From assembly GCA_900199595.1 (NCBI GenBank), contig FZRB01000013.1:49471-113470 (forward strand): 64,000 nt of DNA, given 5' to 3'. This DNA comes from Lachnospiraceae bacterium (GTDB taxonomy: Bacteria > Bacillota > Clostridia > Lachnospirales > Lachnospiraceae). The position numbers and the translations under genes are program-made. Positions 36,931 through 46,012 of the stretch are shown one piece after another (positions within the stretch are counted from its first letter, which is position 1; each line of letters opens with the position of its first letter). The notes under the pieces are model-generated. The model was not told where the DNA came from, did not search any database, and saw only the letters and a list, made by a program, of their open reading frames with translations.

Positions 36931-37593
36931 TTATTCAAAGCGGTAGCCGACACCCCATACTGTGATTATGTGTTTAGGCTTCTTCGGATCCTCTTCTATT
37001 TTATCTCGCAGCATCTTAATATGTACTGTAAGTGTCTGGATTTCTGATTCGCTGTCACTGCCCCAGATGGTACTGAAGAGATATTCTTTTTTCAGAGTGA
37101 CACCCTTATTCTCAATAAGAAGCTTCAGCAGTTCAAATTCCTTCGATGTTACCACTACATCCTTTCCATCGACCTGCAGACTTTCATTCACCGTATTAAG
37201 GGTAAGATTATCCTCTATTATTACCTCCTGAGCGTATTTACGCTTGAAGATTCCATTTATCTTGGCTATCAGAATATCTATATCGTAAGGCTTTTCGATA
37301 TAGTCATCAGCCCCAAGGTTCAGACCTTTAAGCTTATCATTCTTCTCAGTCTTGGCACTGGCTATGAGTATATGTGCATTCGAGGTTTCCCGTATCTTAG
37401 AGCAGACTGCAAAACCATCGATTCCCGGAAGCATCAGATCAAGAATTACCAGCTTTGCACCATACATTTCAAAAAGCTTCATCGCTTTTTCGCCACTGTC
37501 AGCTACTGATACCACGTAGTTTTCTTTTCGAAGAAAGCTTTCCAGCAACCCTCCTATTTCCTTATTATCCTCAACTACAAGTATATCAAGCAT
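36931..37593 (-). CDS. OmpR-family response regulator
   Basis: The 220-residue regulator has a receiver domain (VVEDNKEIG, phosphoacceptor in LVILDLMLPGIDGF, Lys in YIEKPYD) and a C-terminal winged helix (TSKEFELLKLLIENKG, TLTVHIKMLRDKI, VWGVGYRFE). ATG 37593 has GGAGG/AAGGA upstream; the longer frame starts at a TTG without benefit. It pairs with the histidine kinase at 35654-36886 and may control the ABC genes that follow. Confidence 0.92.
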   Translation of the reverse strand: MLDILVVEDNKEIGGLLESFLRKENYVVSVADSGEKAMKLFEMYGAKLVILDLMLPGIDGFAVCSKIRETSNAHILIASAKTEKNDKLKGLNLGADDYIEKPYDIDILIAKINGIFKRKYAQEVIIEDNLTLNTVNESLQVDGKDVVVTSKEFELLKLLIENKGVTLKKEYLFSTIWGSDSESEIQTLTVHIKMLRDKIEEDPKKPKHIITVWGVGYRFE

Positions 37594-37634
37594 ATCCTTC
37601 CTCCCCAACAAAAAATACCTACAGAACCATATCC

Positions 37635-38351
37635 CTAGTACGGATTCGGACCTGATTCAATTCTCCAGCCTCCATTATTACTTGTCATAAGATAGAGAGC
37701 CATTGCAGGATAAATAATTGCCCGTACCAGCATTAATATCATTATCAGGCTTTCAACAGACTCTATATATGAAGCTACTGCTATTATCATATTGATCACA
37801 TATGACATTACAAGTATGATCATAAATATCCACAATGCCGGAAATGCGGTTTCAATATTTCTATTCCGATAATAAACAATAGCTATATATATCATTATCC
37901 CCATCAGCATAAGGTACGAGGCTGCATTTATTATTCCAAAATATACCGGTGTATATACTATATCGGAATTTAGTCTGATTATCAGTACCTGAGCTATTCT
38001 GCAGATAAAATACCATATAAAAGGCAGAATCACTACAAACAGCAAACCTGTGGCATTAAATTTTCTTTTTGCATAAAGGAATAAAAATGTTACGGCCAGA
38101 ATTTCCAAAAGAGACACGAAGATCTTTCCAAAACCGTATACAGATAATGCCCCTACACCCATTCGTGCTACTAATGAAGAACCACCATTATATATTACGA
38201 TCAATGCATAAATAAGCAGGAAATATCCAAACTCCTTTGTCATGCCCTTATTCTGACGCATTACCACAACTCCAAGAAATATCGTAACAAGACCGAAAAA
38301 AACAACAGCCATATTACATAAACTAAATAGCAAAGTACCGTCAATAAACAT
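37635..38351 (-). CDS. seven-helix membrane protein of unknown function
   Basis: The 238-residue product is almost entirely hydrophobic, with about seven transmembrane helices and a short polar C terminus ending RIESGPNPY. I do not recognise the family. It starts 9 nt after the kinase at 38361-39701 with a GGAG site, so it is cotranscribed with that two-component system. The following response regulator begins 42 nt further on. It could be a sensory or accessory membrane component of either signalling pair. Confidence 0.7.
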   Translation of the reverse strand: MFIDGTLLFSLCNMAVVFFGLVTIFLGVVVMRQNKGMTKEFGYFLLIYALIVIYNGGSSLVARMGVGALSVYGFGKIFVSLLEILAVTFLFLYAKRKFNATGLLFVVILPFIWYFICRIAQVLIIRLNSDIVYTPVYFGIINAASYLMLMGIMIYIAIVYYRNRNIETAFPALWIFMIILVMSYVINMIIAVASYIESVESLIMILMLVRAIIYPAMALYLMTSNNGGWRIESGPNPY

Positions 38352-38360
38352 TTTTTCTCC

Positions 38361-39701
38361 TTACTGAATCACCGTAAATTCTACACCATTTTCTATATTT
38401 TTTATTTCATATTCAGCTCCGGACATTTCCATAACCATTCCTGTTATATATAGTCCAAGCCCGCTGCCATCCTTATTTGTTGTATCAGCTCTGTAAAACG
38501 CTTCAAACAGATGAGGCAGATGCTGTTCATCTATATGAGCCGGTGAATTAACCACTCGTAAAATAACTCTGTCTGATTCCTGATCAGGCTTCTTTAATTC
38601 AACCAAGACTCTGCCACCTTCGGGAGTATATTTAAATGCATTCCCCAGTATATTACCCAAGGCTTTTTTCAGAAGCTTCTCATTACCTCTGAAATCAACA
38701 TTATCCGGAACATCATATTCCAGCTCTATATTTTTTTCATTTATAAGCCCGTCATAAAATGCGATCTCTTCATCCAGTATACTGTCTATCTTAACAGTTT
38801 CCAGTCTGTCCATATCCCCCATATCTATATGTGAAACAAGAAGTATCTCATTTATGAAGCTTACCAGTTCATTCAGAGTATTACTGCATTTGGCAAGATA
38901 TTTGTCTCTGTCCTTATAAACACCGATTCCGCTTCTCATTCCTTCTATCTGTCCTATAACAACAGAAATCGGAGTCTTAAGCTCGTGAGATACTCCTGAG
39001 AAGAAAAGCATTCTCCGTCTCTCCCGCTCCTTCTCAAGTGCTATTTCATTTTTCAAATAAAGATTTTTATCATTCAGCTTAGCCAGAGCTGAACTCAGTT
39101 CATCCGAAAGTTTATTCAGACTCTTTGCCAGACGCCCTATTTCATCATCTCTTTCATCCGGACAGTACCAGTCAAAATCCTGCTCTGCCATCCTCTCCGC
39201 TATTCTGCTCATTCTGACTATAGGCTTTTTCATATAATAGGAAAAAATCTTTGAGCCGACAAAAGAAAGGACAACCGCTATCAGCATCACATAGGGAACA
39301 CTTTTAATTATACTGCTTCTGAAGAAAACCGTCCTTTCTTCAGAGCATGTAATACAAAGCATATATTCTTCCGGCTGATCACTGAAATGAAGCGGATAGG
39401 TCAGCATATTTACTGAACCGTCTTCATCAGTCCGGTCTTCCTGAAGATAGGTATCTGAATCAAGCAGACGAACATGAGCTCCCGTTCCACCTTCGAAGTT
39501 CTTTATATACCCTTCAGCTTCAGCCTTAGAAATATTCATACATTTGTCTGCCAGTATCTTCGACTCGCGTTCGATATATGATGTATTCCTCTTTACACTG
39601 GAATATGGTGTAAATACATAAAGCATAAGATAGACTGCACCCATGATCAGAAATGACATCAGAAGAAATGTAATAAATGTTTTAATTGTCAGATTCTTCA
39701 T
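38361..39701 (-). CDS. sensor histidine kinase with HAMP domain
   Basis: The 446-residue kinase has two membrane helices (about 9-29 and 137-158), an extracellular domain of about 105 residues and a HAMP domain (KKPIVRMSRIAERMAEQDF). The kinase core shows SGVSHELKTPISVVIGQ, NILGNAFKYTPEGG and DGSGLGLYITG. It begins 35 nt after the response regulator gene at 39737. Signal unknown. The weak ribosome site suggests coupling. Confidence 0.93.
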   Translation of the reverse strand: MKNLTIKTFITFLLMSFLIMGAVYLMLYVFTPYSSVKRNTSYIERESKILADKCMNISKAEAEGYIKNFEGGTGAHVRLLDSDTYLQEDRTDEDGSVNMLTYPLHFSDQPEEYMLCITCSEERTVFFRSSIIKSVPYVMLIAVVLSFVGSKIFSYYMKKPIVRMSRIAERMAEQDFDWYCPDERDDEIGRLAKSLNKLSDELSSALAKLNDKNLYLKNEIALEKERERRRMLFFSGVSHELKTPISVVIGQIEGMRSGIGVYKDRDKYLAKCSNTLNELVSFINEILLVSHIDMGDMDRLETVKIDSILDEEIAFYDGLINEKNIELEYDVPDNVDFRGNEKLLKKALGNILGNAFKYTPEGGRVLVELKKPDQESDRVILRVVNSPAHIDEQHLPHLFEAFYRADTTNKDGSGLGLYITGMVMEMSGAEYEIKNIENGVEFTVIQ

Positions 39702-39736
39702 ATTATCTATTCTCTACAGATTACCTGCTTTACTCA

Positions 39737-40396
39737 TTAACCCAGCTTGTAACCGATTCCTCTTACAGTCTCAATACAGTCATTTGCTCCAAGCTTCCTT
39801 CTGATATTTTTTATATGAGTATCAACAATTCTCGTATCCTCATAATACTCATAATCCCACAGTTTGGAAAGAAGTGACTTTCTTGTCACTACACCGCCTC
39901 CAGCCTTCATAAGTTCATAAAGAATATCGAATTCCTTAAGCGTAAATTCAACATCACTTCCGTTTATTTTTACCGTGTGTGAATTTATATCAAGAATTAT
40001 TCCGTTAAAGGAAACTATTTCATTCTCAGATATCTTGCCGCTTCTCCTGAGTATTGCTTCAACCTTACTTACAAGAAGCGGCATCGATATAGTTTTCGAG
40101 ACATATTCATCAACCTTCAGGCTGTATCCTCTCAGCTGATCCTCCTCGCTGAACTTTGCAGTCAGCATGATGATCGGAATATCACTTTTCTTTCTTATAA
40201 GCTCACAAAATGTAAAGCCATCTATTTTAGGAAGCATGATATCAAGAATGATAAGATCAAATTCCCTTTCTTCCATACAGTCAAAGGCCTGAAGCCCATC
40301 ATTTGCAGTTGTAACCGTAAAGCCCGAATTTGACAGAAAGTTTACCAGAAGTTCCTGATAATCTTCATTATCCTCTACAACAAGAATCTGATTCAT
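39737..40396 (-). CDS. OmpR-family response regulator
   Basis: The 219-residue regulator shows VVEDNEDYQE, phosphoacceptor Asp in LIILDIMLPKIDGF, and a DNA-binding domain with FTLKEFDILYELMK, VDTHIKNIRRKLG and VRGIGYKLG. The usual Lys region reads EYVSKTISM, without the common Lys-Pro. It follows the MFS exporter gene by 43 nt and precedes its kinase by 35 nt. A drug exporter followed by a two-component pair suggests a stress-response unit. Confidence 0.92.
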   Translation of the reverse strand: MNQILVVEDNEDYQELLVNFLSNSGFTVTTANDGLQAFDCMEEREFDLIILDIMLPKIDGFTFCELIRKKSDIPIIMLTAKFSEEDQLRGYSLKVDEYVSKTISMPLLVSKVEAILRRSGKISENEIVSFNGIILDINSHTVKINGSDVEFTLKEFDILYELMKAGGGVVTRKSLLSKLWDYEYYEDTRIVDTHIKNIRRKLGANDCIETVRGIGYKLG

Positions 40397-40439
40397 ACTG
40401 TCTTAAATCCTTTCATTTCTTTACTCTTCATAATTCTAT

Positions 40440-41546
40440 TTACCAGATGGAAAAGAAGTATCCCGCAAGTGGTGACAGAACTATCATTATCACCGAAAAT
40501 GTAAACGATGATATAGATATCAGCGTTGCCCTCTGTTCAGACGGAAACATATCCTGAAGCTTAGCATCAGTCCTTATCTGAATTGCGTCATCTGCCATGG
40601 CTGAAATAAATCCACCAAGAACCATAAGCCAAGTTACAGAAGTATGTTCAAGCAGGACACCTGTCAGCACTCCTATAGTACATATGATAAATACACTGAC
40701 ATATCTCGCCTTCTTTGCCTTTAATATAAGTCTTGCGCCGACTATACCACCCAGTTCCATAATAAAGAGTGCCGGTCCAAGTAACCAGTTTGACAGTCCT
40801 GCCGATCTCAGTTTGCTTTGTAAAAAGAACAGCAGAAGAATATCTATAGCGCCAACAAAAGAGTTCAGAAACATCAGCTTGGCAGCCTTGGAGTTATTAT
40901 ACAGAAATCTTATGCTGTCTGCAAAAAATTTAAGCATACCATTAAGTAATGATGATTCTCTCTTTTGTTCGCTGCCTTTTATCTCAAATAATCTGAGTGT
41001 AAAGGAAAGTGTAACGAGACCCATAACAGCACTTATCATATAGGATTTTCTGTATCCAAGATACAGCGCAAGGCCTGCTGCCAGAGTTGATATACCACTG
41101 GCAATTCTGTATATGATTGACTGATTTGAACAATAGTTCTCATACCCATCCTCTTTGTTTTCCAGCTTCATGGAATCATATGCCAGCGCCTCTCCTGAAC
41201 CGGAAGCGAAATTAAAAGCCATAGCATGAAATGGCATCGACAGAAGCACCATCCAGTAATTCTGTGACAGAAACATCACTATATCTCCTGTTACCGCCAT
41301 AATATTACCCAGCACCAGCATCTTCTTTCTTCCGTATATATCTGCCAACATTCCTGACGGAATCTCACATATGAGACTGGTTATATGAAATACTGTTTCG
41401 GCAAAGCCTATCTGCACCAGAGAAAAACCTCTGGCAGCCAGGATAACAACCCAGGCTCCTGTTATTGACAGATTACCAAGTATCCCGGTTATATATAATG
41501 TTCTTATTTGCTTTTTCAGTTTAAATCCGTTTTTCAATTCAGACAT
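40440..41546 (-). CDS. MFS exporter under leader-peptide attenuation
   Basis: The 368-residue protein has about 10-12 membrane helices with the MFS motif GMLADIYGRKKMLVLG between helices 2 and 3, and QIRTDAKLQDMFPSEQRATLIS late in the chain. Such proteins often export drugs or metabolites. The start at 41546 follows AAGGGAGA with a 7-nt spacer made entirely of T, which is also the T tract of an attenuator terminator. The longer in-frame extension to 41600 runs through that hairpin and is rejected. The leader peptide and alternative hairpins suggest induction when ribosomes stall, as for several antibiotic-resistance genes. Substrate unknown. Confidence 0.88.
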   Translation of the reverse strand: MSELKNGFKLKKQIRTLYITGILGNLSITGAWVVILAARGFSLVQIGFAETVFHITSLICEIPSGMLADIYGRKKMLVLGNIMAVTGDIVMFLSQNYWMVLLSMPFHAMAFNFASGSGEALAYDSMKLENKEDGYENYCSNQSIIYRIASGISTLAAGLALYLGYRKSYMISAVMGLVTLSFTLRLFEIKGSEQKRESSLLNGMLKFFADSIRFLYNNSKAAKLMFLNSFVGAIDILLLFFLQSKLRSAGLSNWLLGPALFIMELGGIVGARLILKAKKARYVSVFIICTIGVLTGVLLEHTSVTWLMVLGGFISAMADDAIQIRTDAKLQDMFPSEQRATLISISSFTFSVIMIVLSPLAGYFFSIW

Positions 41547-41678
41547 AAAAAAATCTCCCTTCATGTTTGTAAAGCATGGCTCTGTGCTGCTAAAGCGCAC
41601 ATCAAACTCATGGGAGATAAGTGTATCCTGTTCAAGAGATTATCCTGAAAATGGGCGCACTATCCCCCTAAGGGAGAA
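41547..41678 (-). promoter_or_regulatory. transcription attenuator in the MFS leader
   Basis: Four mutually exclusive segments are visible on the minus strand. Segment 1 is TTCTCCCTT at 41670-41678, covering the leader stop. Segment 2 is GGGGGATAGTG at 41658-41668, segment 3 is CACTTATCTCCC at 41612-41623, and segment 4 is GGGAGAT at 41553-41559, followed by seven T. Pairing 1:2 is a protector, 2:3 (11 pairs, one bulge) an antiterminator, and 3:4 a terminator strengthened by CATG / CATG and TGTGC / GCACA inside. Segment 4 also contains the MFS ribosome site. Confidence 0.75.
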
Positions 41679-41724
41679 CTGTGTAACCTTTTTTCAGTTG
41701 AACATTTACATCTGTCCAGTACAT
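41668..41724 (-). CDS. leader peptide of the MFS gene (18 aa)
   Basis: The frame MYWTDVNVQLKKGYTVLP has AGAGG 7 nt before its ATG and ends in TAG within attenuator segments 1/2. A ribosome stalled near its last codons would block 1:2 pairing and allow the antiterminator. It is too short for normal ORF calling. Confidence 0.65.
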   Translation of the reverse strand: MYWTDVNVQLKKGYTVLP

Positions 41725-41773
41725 TTTATAACCTCTAAATCTATTTAAGACGCCTGCATAAGCAAGCGTCTTC

Positions 41774-41802
41774 AGATTAACAAATAAACATACTCATGTC
41801 AA
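41774..41802 (-). promoter_or_regulatory. promoter of the MFS leader
   Basis: TTGACA, 17 nt, TAATCT with an extended TG lies between the ABC-2 gene stop (41833) and the leader. A hairpin AAGACGC / GCGTCTT (41747-41773) overlaps the expected start point. Confidence 0.55.
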
Positions 41803-41832
41803 GTCATTAAAAATCCGTATCTCCTGATTTTT

Positions 41833-42570
41833 TTATACATCACTTCTTCGTTTTTCACCTGTCTTAAGGGTAACTCCTGCCAGAGCAGCAGCCCCAAGTA
41901 TAAGATAAACAAGTCTCGTAAAGAGAAATGTCGGCGCAATGGTAAATGGAGTCTCTCCTCCCTTAAGTGATTCAAGGGCACCGGACATCACTGCATAATA
42001 GTTGGCCCCATTAATATCTATGGAGTATTCACTCATTACAAATGCCATCAGTACCACCACTCCCATAAACACATAGATGAGCGCAGGGTTAATTCTTCCC
42101 AGAAGATTACCTACCCCGAGAATGATCACCAGGCAGGGAATAGTTATCAGAAGCCAGTCTACCAGATAAACACCGGGATATATCTCACCAAATATCACTC
42201 CTAAAAATACACATCCCGTAATATAAATCAGGAGATTACTCAGCAGGAAAAATCCGCCTATTATAATATTTCTTATCATTATCCTCTTTCTCACAGGAAA
42301 TCCGGTAACATCTGTTAGTATGCTTACATTTTTCTGTCTCTTCGAATAAATGGTTGAAAGTATAAAGAGAGTTACCAGCGTGGAGATAAGTGTTGTATCC
42401 CCAAGATATTTTCCAAAACTCCAGCCCGAAAAAGGAGCCGTATCAGATACACCGAGTATAGTCTCCGTGGACAGGATATAATAAGCATATAACAGAGTGA
42501 TTATTGTCATAGCTATAATGTATGGTTTTAAAAGGATAATCTTTAATTCATATTTAAAAATCTTACTCAA
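41833..42570 (-). CDS. ABC-2 type membrane permease subunit
   Basis: The 245-residue protein has six predicted helices and the N-terminal FKYELKIILLKPY pattern of ABC-2 permeases. The start is TTG at 42570, overlapping the previous gene by 8 nt. AGGAGG lies 9 nt upstream and the next Met is within the first helix. It is the third gene after an ATPase and a permease-peptidase fusion, so it probably forms the second membrane subunit of that transporter. Confidence 0.75.
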   Translation of the reverse strand: MSKIFKYELKIILLKPYIIAMTIITLLYAYYILSTETILGVSDTAPFSGWSFGKYLGDTTLISTLVTLFILSTIYSKRQKNVSILTDVTGFPVRKRIMIRNIIIGGFFLLSNLLIYITGCVFLGVIFGEIYPGVYLVDWLLITIPCLVIILGVGNLLGRINPALIYVFMGVVVLMAFVMSEYSIDINGANYYAVMSGALESLKGGETPFTIAPTFLFTRLVYLILGAAALAGVTLKTGEKRRSDV

Positions 42571-44809
42571 CTTTTAGATCCTCCTCTGTAAGTCCTGAAA
42601 TGTCCAGGAAGTCCTGGAATGTAAAGTATGAATCATTCATTACATAATTCATTTTATTCGAATACATTTCCTGCATAACCTTATCCATTTCCTTTTCACC
42701 ACCCAGTTTCTCCTCTGCCTTAAGCAACATAAGTGGCATCAGACTATATCGTTTTATACTCGAAACATTTGTCTCTATTGCCGATCTGTAGCCTGCAGGA
42801 AGCTTGTCGATATATTCCGGGTGTCTGTAATAAAAATTGTTATTCAGGTATTTTACATCTTCTTTCCACTTATCAACATAGTACTGCTTTGCGTAGAGTT
42901 CTCCATACTTTTCCTTCACTATTCTGTAAGTAGTGAAAACTGTGAGGCCTTCCGGAGACCACAGGCCATCATCATCCAGCAGAAGCCCCAGATCTCCCCA
43001 GTAGAGATGGATTATCTCATGCATAAATACTTCATTCATATTTGTTCCTGCCTTGCTGTCCGAAAGAGTCTGTGGTGACAGGAAATGTTCATTCATGACT
43101 ACTGCTCCATCACCTGCATATCCACCAGTAGAATCTGCACTGGTCTGAAGTATTCTTATATCAGGGCTGGGCTGATCCTCATAATCATATGTATCAAGTT
43201 CTCCCACATGATTATCACAATAATCCAGTACACTATTTATAGCTTCATCCAGTTTATATGCTTTAACAGTATCTGCATATTTATTGCTGTATTTAAAATA
43301 TACATCTCTCTTAGAATAAGATATTTTATCAGCCTTATATGAGCCTGAAAACAGATTGCCTACATAATAATTAATTTTCCAGCACACAGTTCCATCATCA
43401 TTATCTTTTACTCTTTTCATTTCATTTGCCTCTATGAGAGGAATATGATTCTTAGGGACATTCACATAAAGCTCCTTTTCAGGACCACCCAGATAATCAT
43501 ATTCAGCACCTTGATGCTGCCAACTGAGACTTATATAGTCCCGGCCTACTACATCACCATTTTGATATCCACCGCCGGAATAAAATAAACTTCTGCTAAG
43601 TGAAGGATAGCCCTCATAAACTATCTTAAGCATTCCTTTCTTTTTCTCAGGATTCTTTATGATATATTTTTTATTTCCGAAATAAGTATTGTAACCATCC
43701 TCCATATCATAAAAGGATTCATATTCAATCGGCTGATCATCAAGAGTCATACTCTTTATCCTGTATCCCGCCCCCAAATGAAAAGTTATCTGATCATCCA
43801 GAGCTTCAGTAAGCAGGCATTCATCCACACCTTTAACAGTTCCCAGCAGTGTATTAAAGTTTAAAGTTGTCTTATATCTCGCATATGAAGCCTCATGATC
43901 CGATCTGGTAAAACTTTCTAAGTATGCCGAATCGTCAAAGCTTATTATCGGAGAATGATCAACAAAAGGCTGCTTCATTGCCATAATAACTGTTATAGCC
44001 GCAAATCCCACCGGTATGATAACTGCCGCCGGTCTTGTCACTCTTAACAGAAATGATCTGAATATACCATACTGATATTTTCTTATAAAAAGGCATGACA
44101 CATTCCAGAAGAATAATGCTCCGGCGAGAAGTAAAACTCTTGAATAAAGCAGCAGCCTTATTACAGCCGGAGAACCAAATGCATCTGATATATCCGGTGC
44201 GATGGGGCTGTTCCATCTCAGGAAAAAATTATTATTAATCAGACTTGTAAACTGTGCGATTGTAAGTATCAGAAACAGAAATATAGAAACACTCAAATTC
44301 TGTGATATCTTATATAAGCCATCACATATAAAAAGAGTCATAATACATCCGGGAATCACCATTATAAGCGGATATATAACATATGCCTGATAGCTGAACA
44401 GATAATCCATCCTCTTGTAACATATGGGTAGATACACAAGCAGGCTGATAAGGAAGGTTATACCTATGATGATTGAATATGCATATATCCTTGCAAGTGA
44501 AGTCCTCTTTTCATCGGTAAATGCATTTATCATATCCTTCGCTCTGTTTTTCACAACTCTGTCTGAATCCAGAATGATTGCGATTCCCCAGATAAGTGAT
44601 CCTCCCAGAGTACCCAGTGAAAAAGGAAATACTACATTATCAAGAGTACTGAGTCTGGAAGGATTAAAAAACGAATCCCCCAGCGTCCGTATAAATTCTA
44701 TAAATCCAAGACTGATGACAAATATACTGATTGCCATCATTATATAAGTTTTTTTATTCATCAAAAGGCGTCTTAATTCAGCCTTTGTAAGTCTTATCGT
44801 TTGCTTCAT
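42563..44809 (-). CDS. ABC-2 permease fused to M1-like metallopeptidase domain
   Basis: The 748-residue protein begins with about seven membrane helices (residues 1-265), starting KAELRRLLMNKKTYIMM as in ABC-2 permeases. The rest is extracytoplasmic and resembles M1 aminopeptidases: a beta-rich region, then HEIIHLYWGDLG (HExxH zinc site with the W-G usual after it) and WSPEGLTVFTTYR, supplying the third zinc ligand Glu about 24 residues after the first His. A C-terminal helical part follows. The catalytic residues look intact. The ATPase gene lies directly upstream. The fusion suggests export coupled with peptide trimming. Confidence 0.82.
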   Translation of the reverse strand: MKQTIRLTKAELRRLLMNKKTYIMMAISIFVISLGFIEFIRTLGDSFFNPSRLSTLDNVVFPFSLGTLGGSLIWGIAIILDSDRVVKNRAKDMINAFTDEKRTSLARIYAYSIIIGITFLISLLVYLPICYKRMDYLFSYQAYVIYPLIMVIPGCIMTLFICDGLYKISQNLSVSIFLFLILTIAQFTSLINNNFFLRWNSPIAPDISDAFGSPAVIRLLLYSRVLLLAGALFFWNVSCLFIRKYQYGIFRSFLLRVTRPAAVIIPVGFAAITVIMAMKQPFVDHSPIISFDDSAYLESFTRSDHEASYARYKTTLNFNTLLGTVKGVDECLLTEALDDQITFHLGAGYRIKSMTLDDQPIEYESFYDMEDGYNTYFGNKKYIIKNPEKKKGMLKIVYEGYPSLSRSLFYSGGGYQNGDVVGRDYISLSWQHQGAEYDYLGGPEKELYVNVPKNHIPLIEANEMKRVKDNDDGTVCWKINYYVGNLFSGSYKADKISYSKRDVYFKYSNKYADTVKAYKLDEAINSVLDYCDNHVGELDTYDYEDQPSPDIRILQTSADSTGGYAGDGAVVMNEHFLSPQTLSDSKAGTNMNEVFMHEIIHLYWGDLGLLLDDDGLWSPEGLTVFTTYRIVKEKYGELYAKQYYVDKWKEDVKYLNNNFYYRHPEYIDKLPAGYRSAIETNVSSIKRYSLMPLMLLKAEEKLGGEKEMDKVMQEMYSNKMNYVMNDSYFTFQDFLDISGLTEEDLKVE

Positions 44810-44820
44810 TTCTCAACCTT

Positions 44821-45678
44821 TCATGCAACATTGTTATTGATACAGTAGAGGTATGCGTCCTCCAGGGTTGGCTCGCAGCGTTCTACGTAGTCAGGGAGAT
44901 TCTCACCCACTATTCTGGTAAGGACGCCGTTTCTTGTATTAACCTTGGATACTATTTCGCAGTCCTCCGGAATCACGTCGTCTATCTTACGTACATATGA
45001 ACCCACATGATTCATGGTTTTTTCTATAAGATCAGCAGGGGCACCATCATAAAGTATCTTTCCTCCGTAGATTACCAGCACTCTGTTACATACCGCCTGA
45101 ACGTCATCAACTATATGGGTTGAAAGAAATACTATACGGTCACTGGACATCTCCGAAAATGTATTCCTGAACCTTACTCGTTCCTCCGGGTCCAGCCCCA
45201 CGGTAGGTTCATCCAGTATCATTATTTCCGGTTTACCCATAATTGCCTGAGCTATACCCACACGCTGTTTCTGACCACCTGACAGATTACCTATTCGGAT
45301 CTTTTTCTTATCCTGAAGACCTGTTTTCTCAAGCGCCCACTCTATTTCATCTTTTCCTTTGATATTTTTGAGAGCCGCCATATAGTCAAGAAACTGCCAT
45401 ACTGTAAGCTCTTCAAAAAGTCCGAAGGTCTGAGGCAGATATCCCAGCTTTCTCTTAAAATCATTTTCCTGCTCCAGCAGTTTTTTATCATCCACAAGGA
45501 TCTCACCCTTGGTTTCCATCAGTCCAGCTGTCATCAGTTTCATCAAAGTAGACTTTCCTGCACCGTTTGGTCCCAGAATTCCCACAAAGTCCGGACTCTT
45601 AACCGAGAAGCTCACATCTGATAGAGCTTTCTTTCCGGAAGGGTAAATCATCGTAACATCACTAATTTCAATCTTCAT
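44821..45678 (-). CDS. ABC transporter ATP-binding protein
   Basis: The 285-residue ATPase shows GPNGAGKSTLMKLM, Q-loop GYLPQTFGLFEELT, signature LSGGQKQRVGIAQA, Walker B IMILDEPTVGLDP and H-loop STHIVDD, with a C-terminal extension of about 70 residues, as in ABC-2/bacitracin-type exporters. ATG 45678 is chosen over the GTG just before it, because GGAG lies 6 nt upstream. It begins the three-gene operon with the peptidase-permease and the small permease; spacing to the next gene is 11 nt. Confidence 0.92.
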   Translation of the reverse strand: MKIEISDVTMIYPSGKKALSDVSFSVKSPDFVGILGPNGAGKSTLMKLMTAGLMETKGEILVDDKKLLEQENDFKRKLGYLPQTFGLFEELTVWQFLDYMAALKNIKGKDEIEWALEKTGLQDKKKIRIGNLSGGQKQRVGIAQAIMGKPEIMILDEPTVGLDPEERVRFRNTFSEMSSDRIVFLSTHIVDDVQAVCNRVLVIYGGKILYDGAPADLIEKTMNHVGSYVRKIDDVIPEDCEIVSKVNTRNGVLTRIVGENLPDYVERCEPTLEDAYLYCINNNVA

Positions 45679-45785
45679 CACTTTCTCCTTTATAAATAAA
45701 TCAATACTTGTTTGACTCTACCATAGTTTTTATCATAATAAAGTTGTAGTGTGTCTGTGGGAAATGTGGAGTTTGTGTGTAGTTG

Positions 45786-45991
45786 AGTTCATGCAGAAAA
45801 GAAAAAGTATACAACGTGAAAGCTAGCTTTCTAAGTTGTATACTTTTTCTTTTCTATATGAGGCGAAGCCTCATCATTGTTGAACATAAGGTTCGAAGAA
45901 CCGTAAGCCTGCATAGCAGGCTTGTTCAACAATTGCATGAACAATCAATTGCATGAACAATCAATTGCATGAACAATCAATTGCATGAACC
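45786..45991. repeat. palindrome-rich intergenic element with inverted ends and 16-bp direct repeats
   Basis: This fills most of the 334-bp gap 45679-46012. It contains a perfect 21-bp inverted repeat (45795-45815 / 45835-45855) around a GAAAGCTAGCTTTC palindrome. ATGAGGC-GAA-GCCTCAT (45858-45874) follows, with the very stable GCGAAGC mini-hairpin core. An 11-bp outer stem (45876-45886 / 45923-45933) encloses GGTTC-GAA-GAACC and AAGCCTGC-ATA-GCAGGCTT hairpins. Nearly four direct repeats of CAATTGCATGAACAAT (45930-45991) close the element. Its ends are inverted: GTTCATGCA on the left, TGCATGAAC on the right. It may also terminate transcription of both neighbours. Confidence 0.85.
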
Positions 45992-46012
45992 AACGCCACT
46001 AGTTTACATAAT

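Noticed and set aside
41554..41611. Second leader frame (MSLMCALAAQSHALQT) before the MFS gene
   Set aside because: It lies within the terminator hairpin and its ATG has no ribosome site, so it is more likely a by-product of the structure.
45930..45991. Possible CRISPR array
   Set aside because: The 16-bp units are directly adjacent with no spacers and no cas genes are present.
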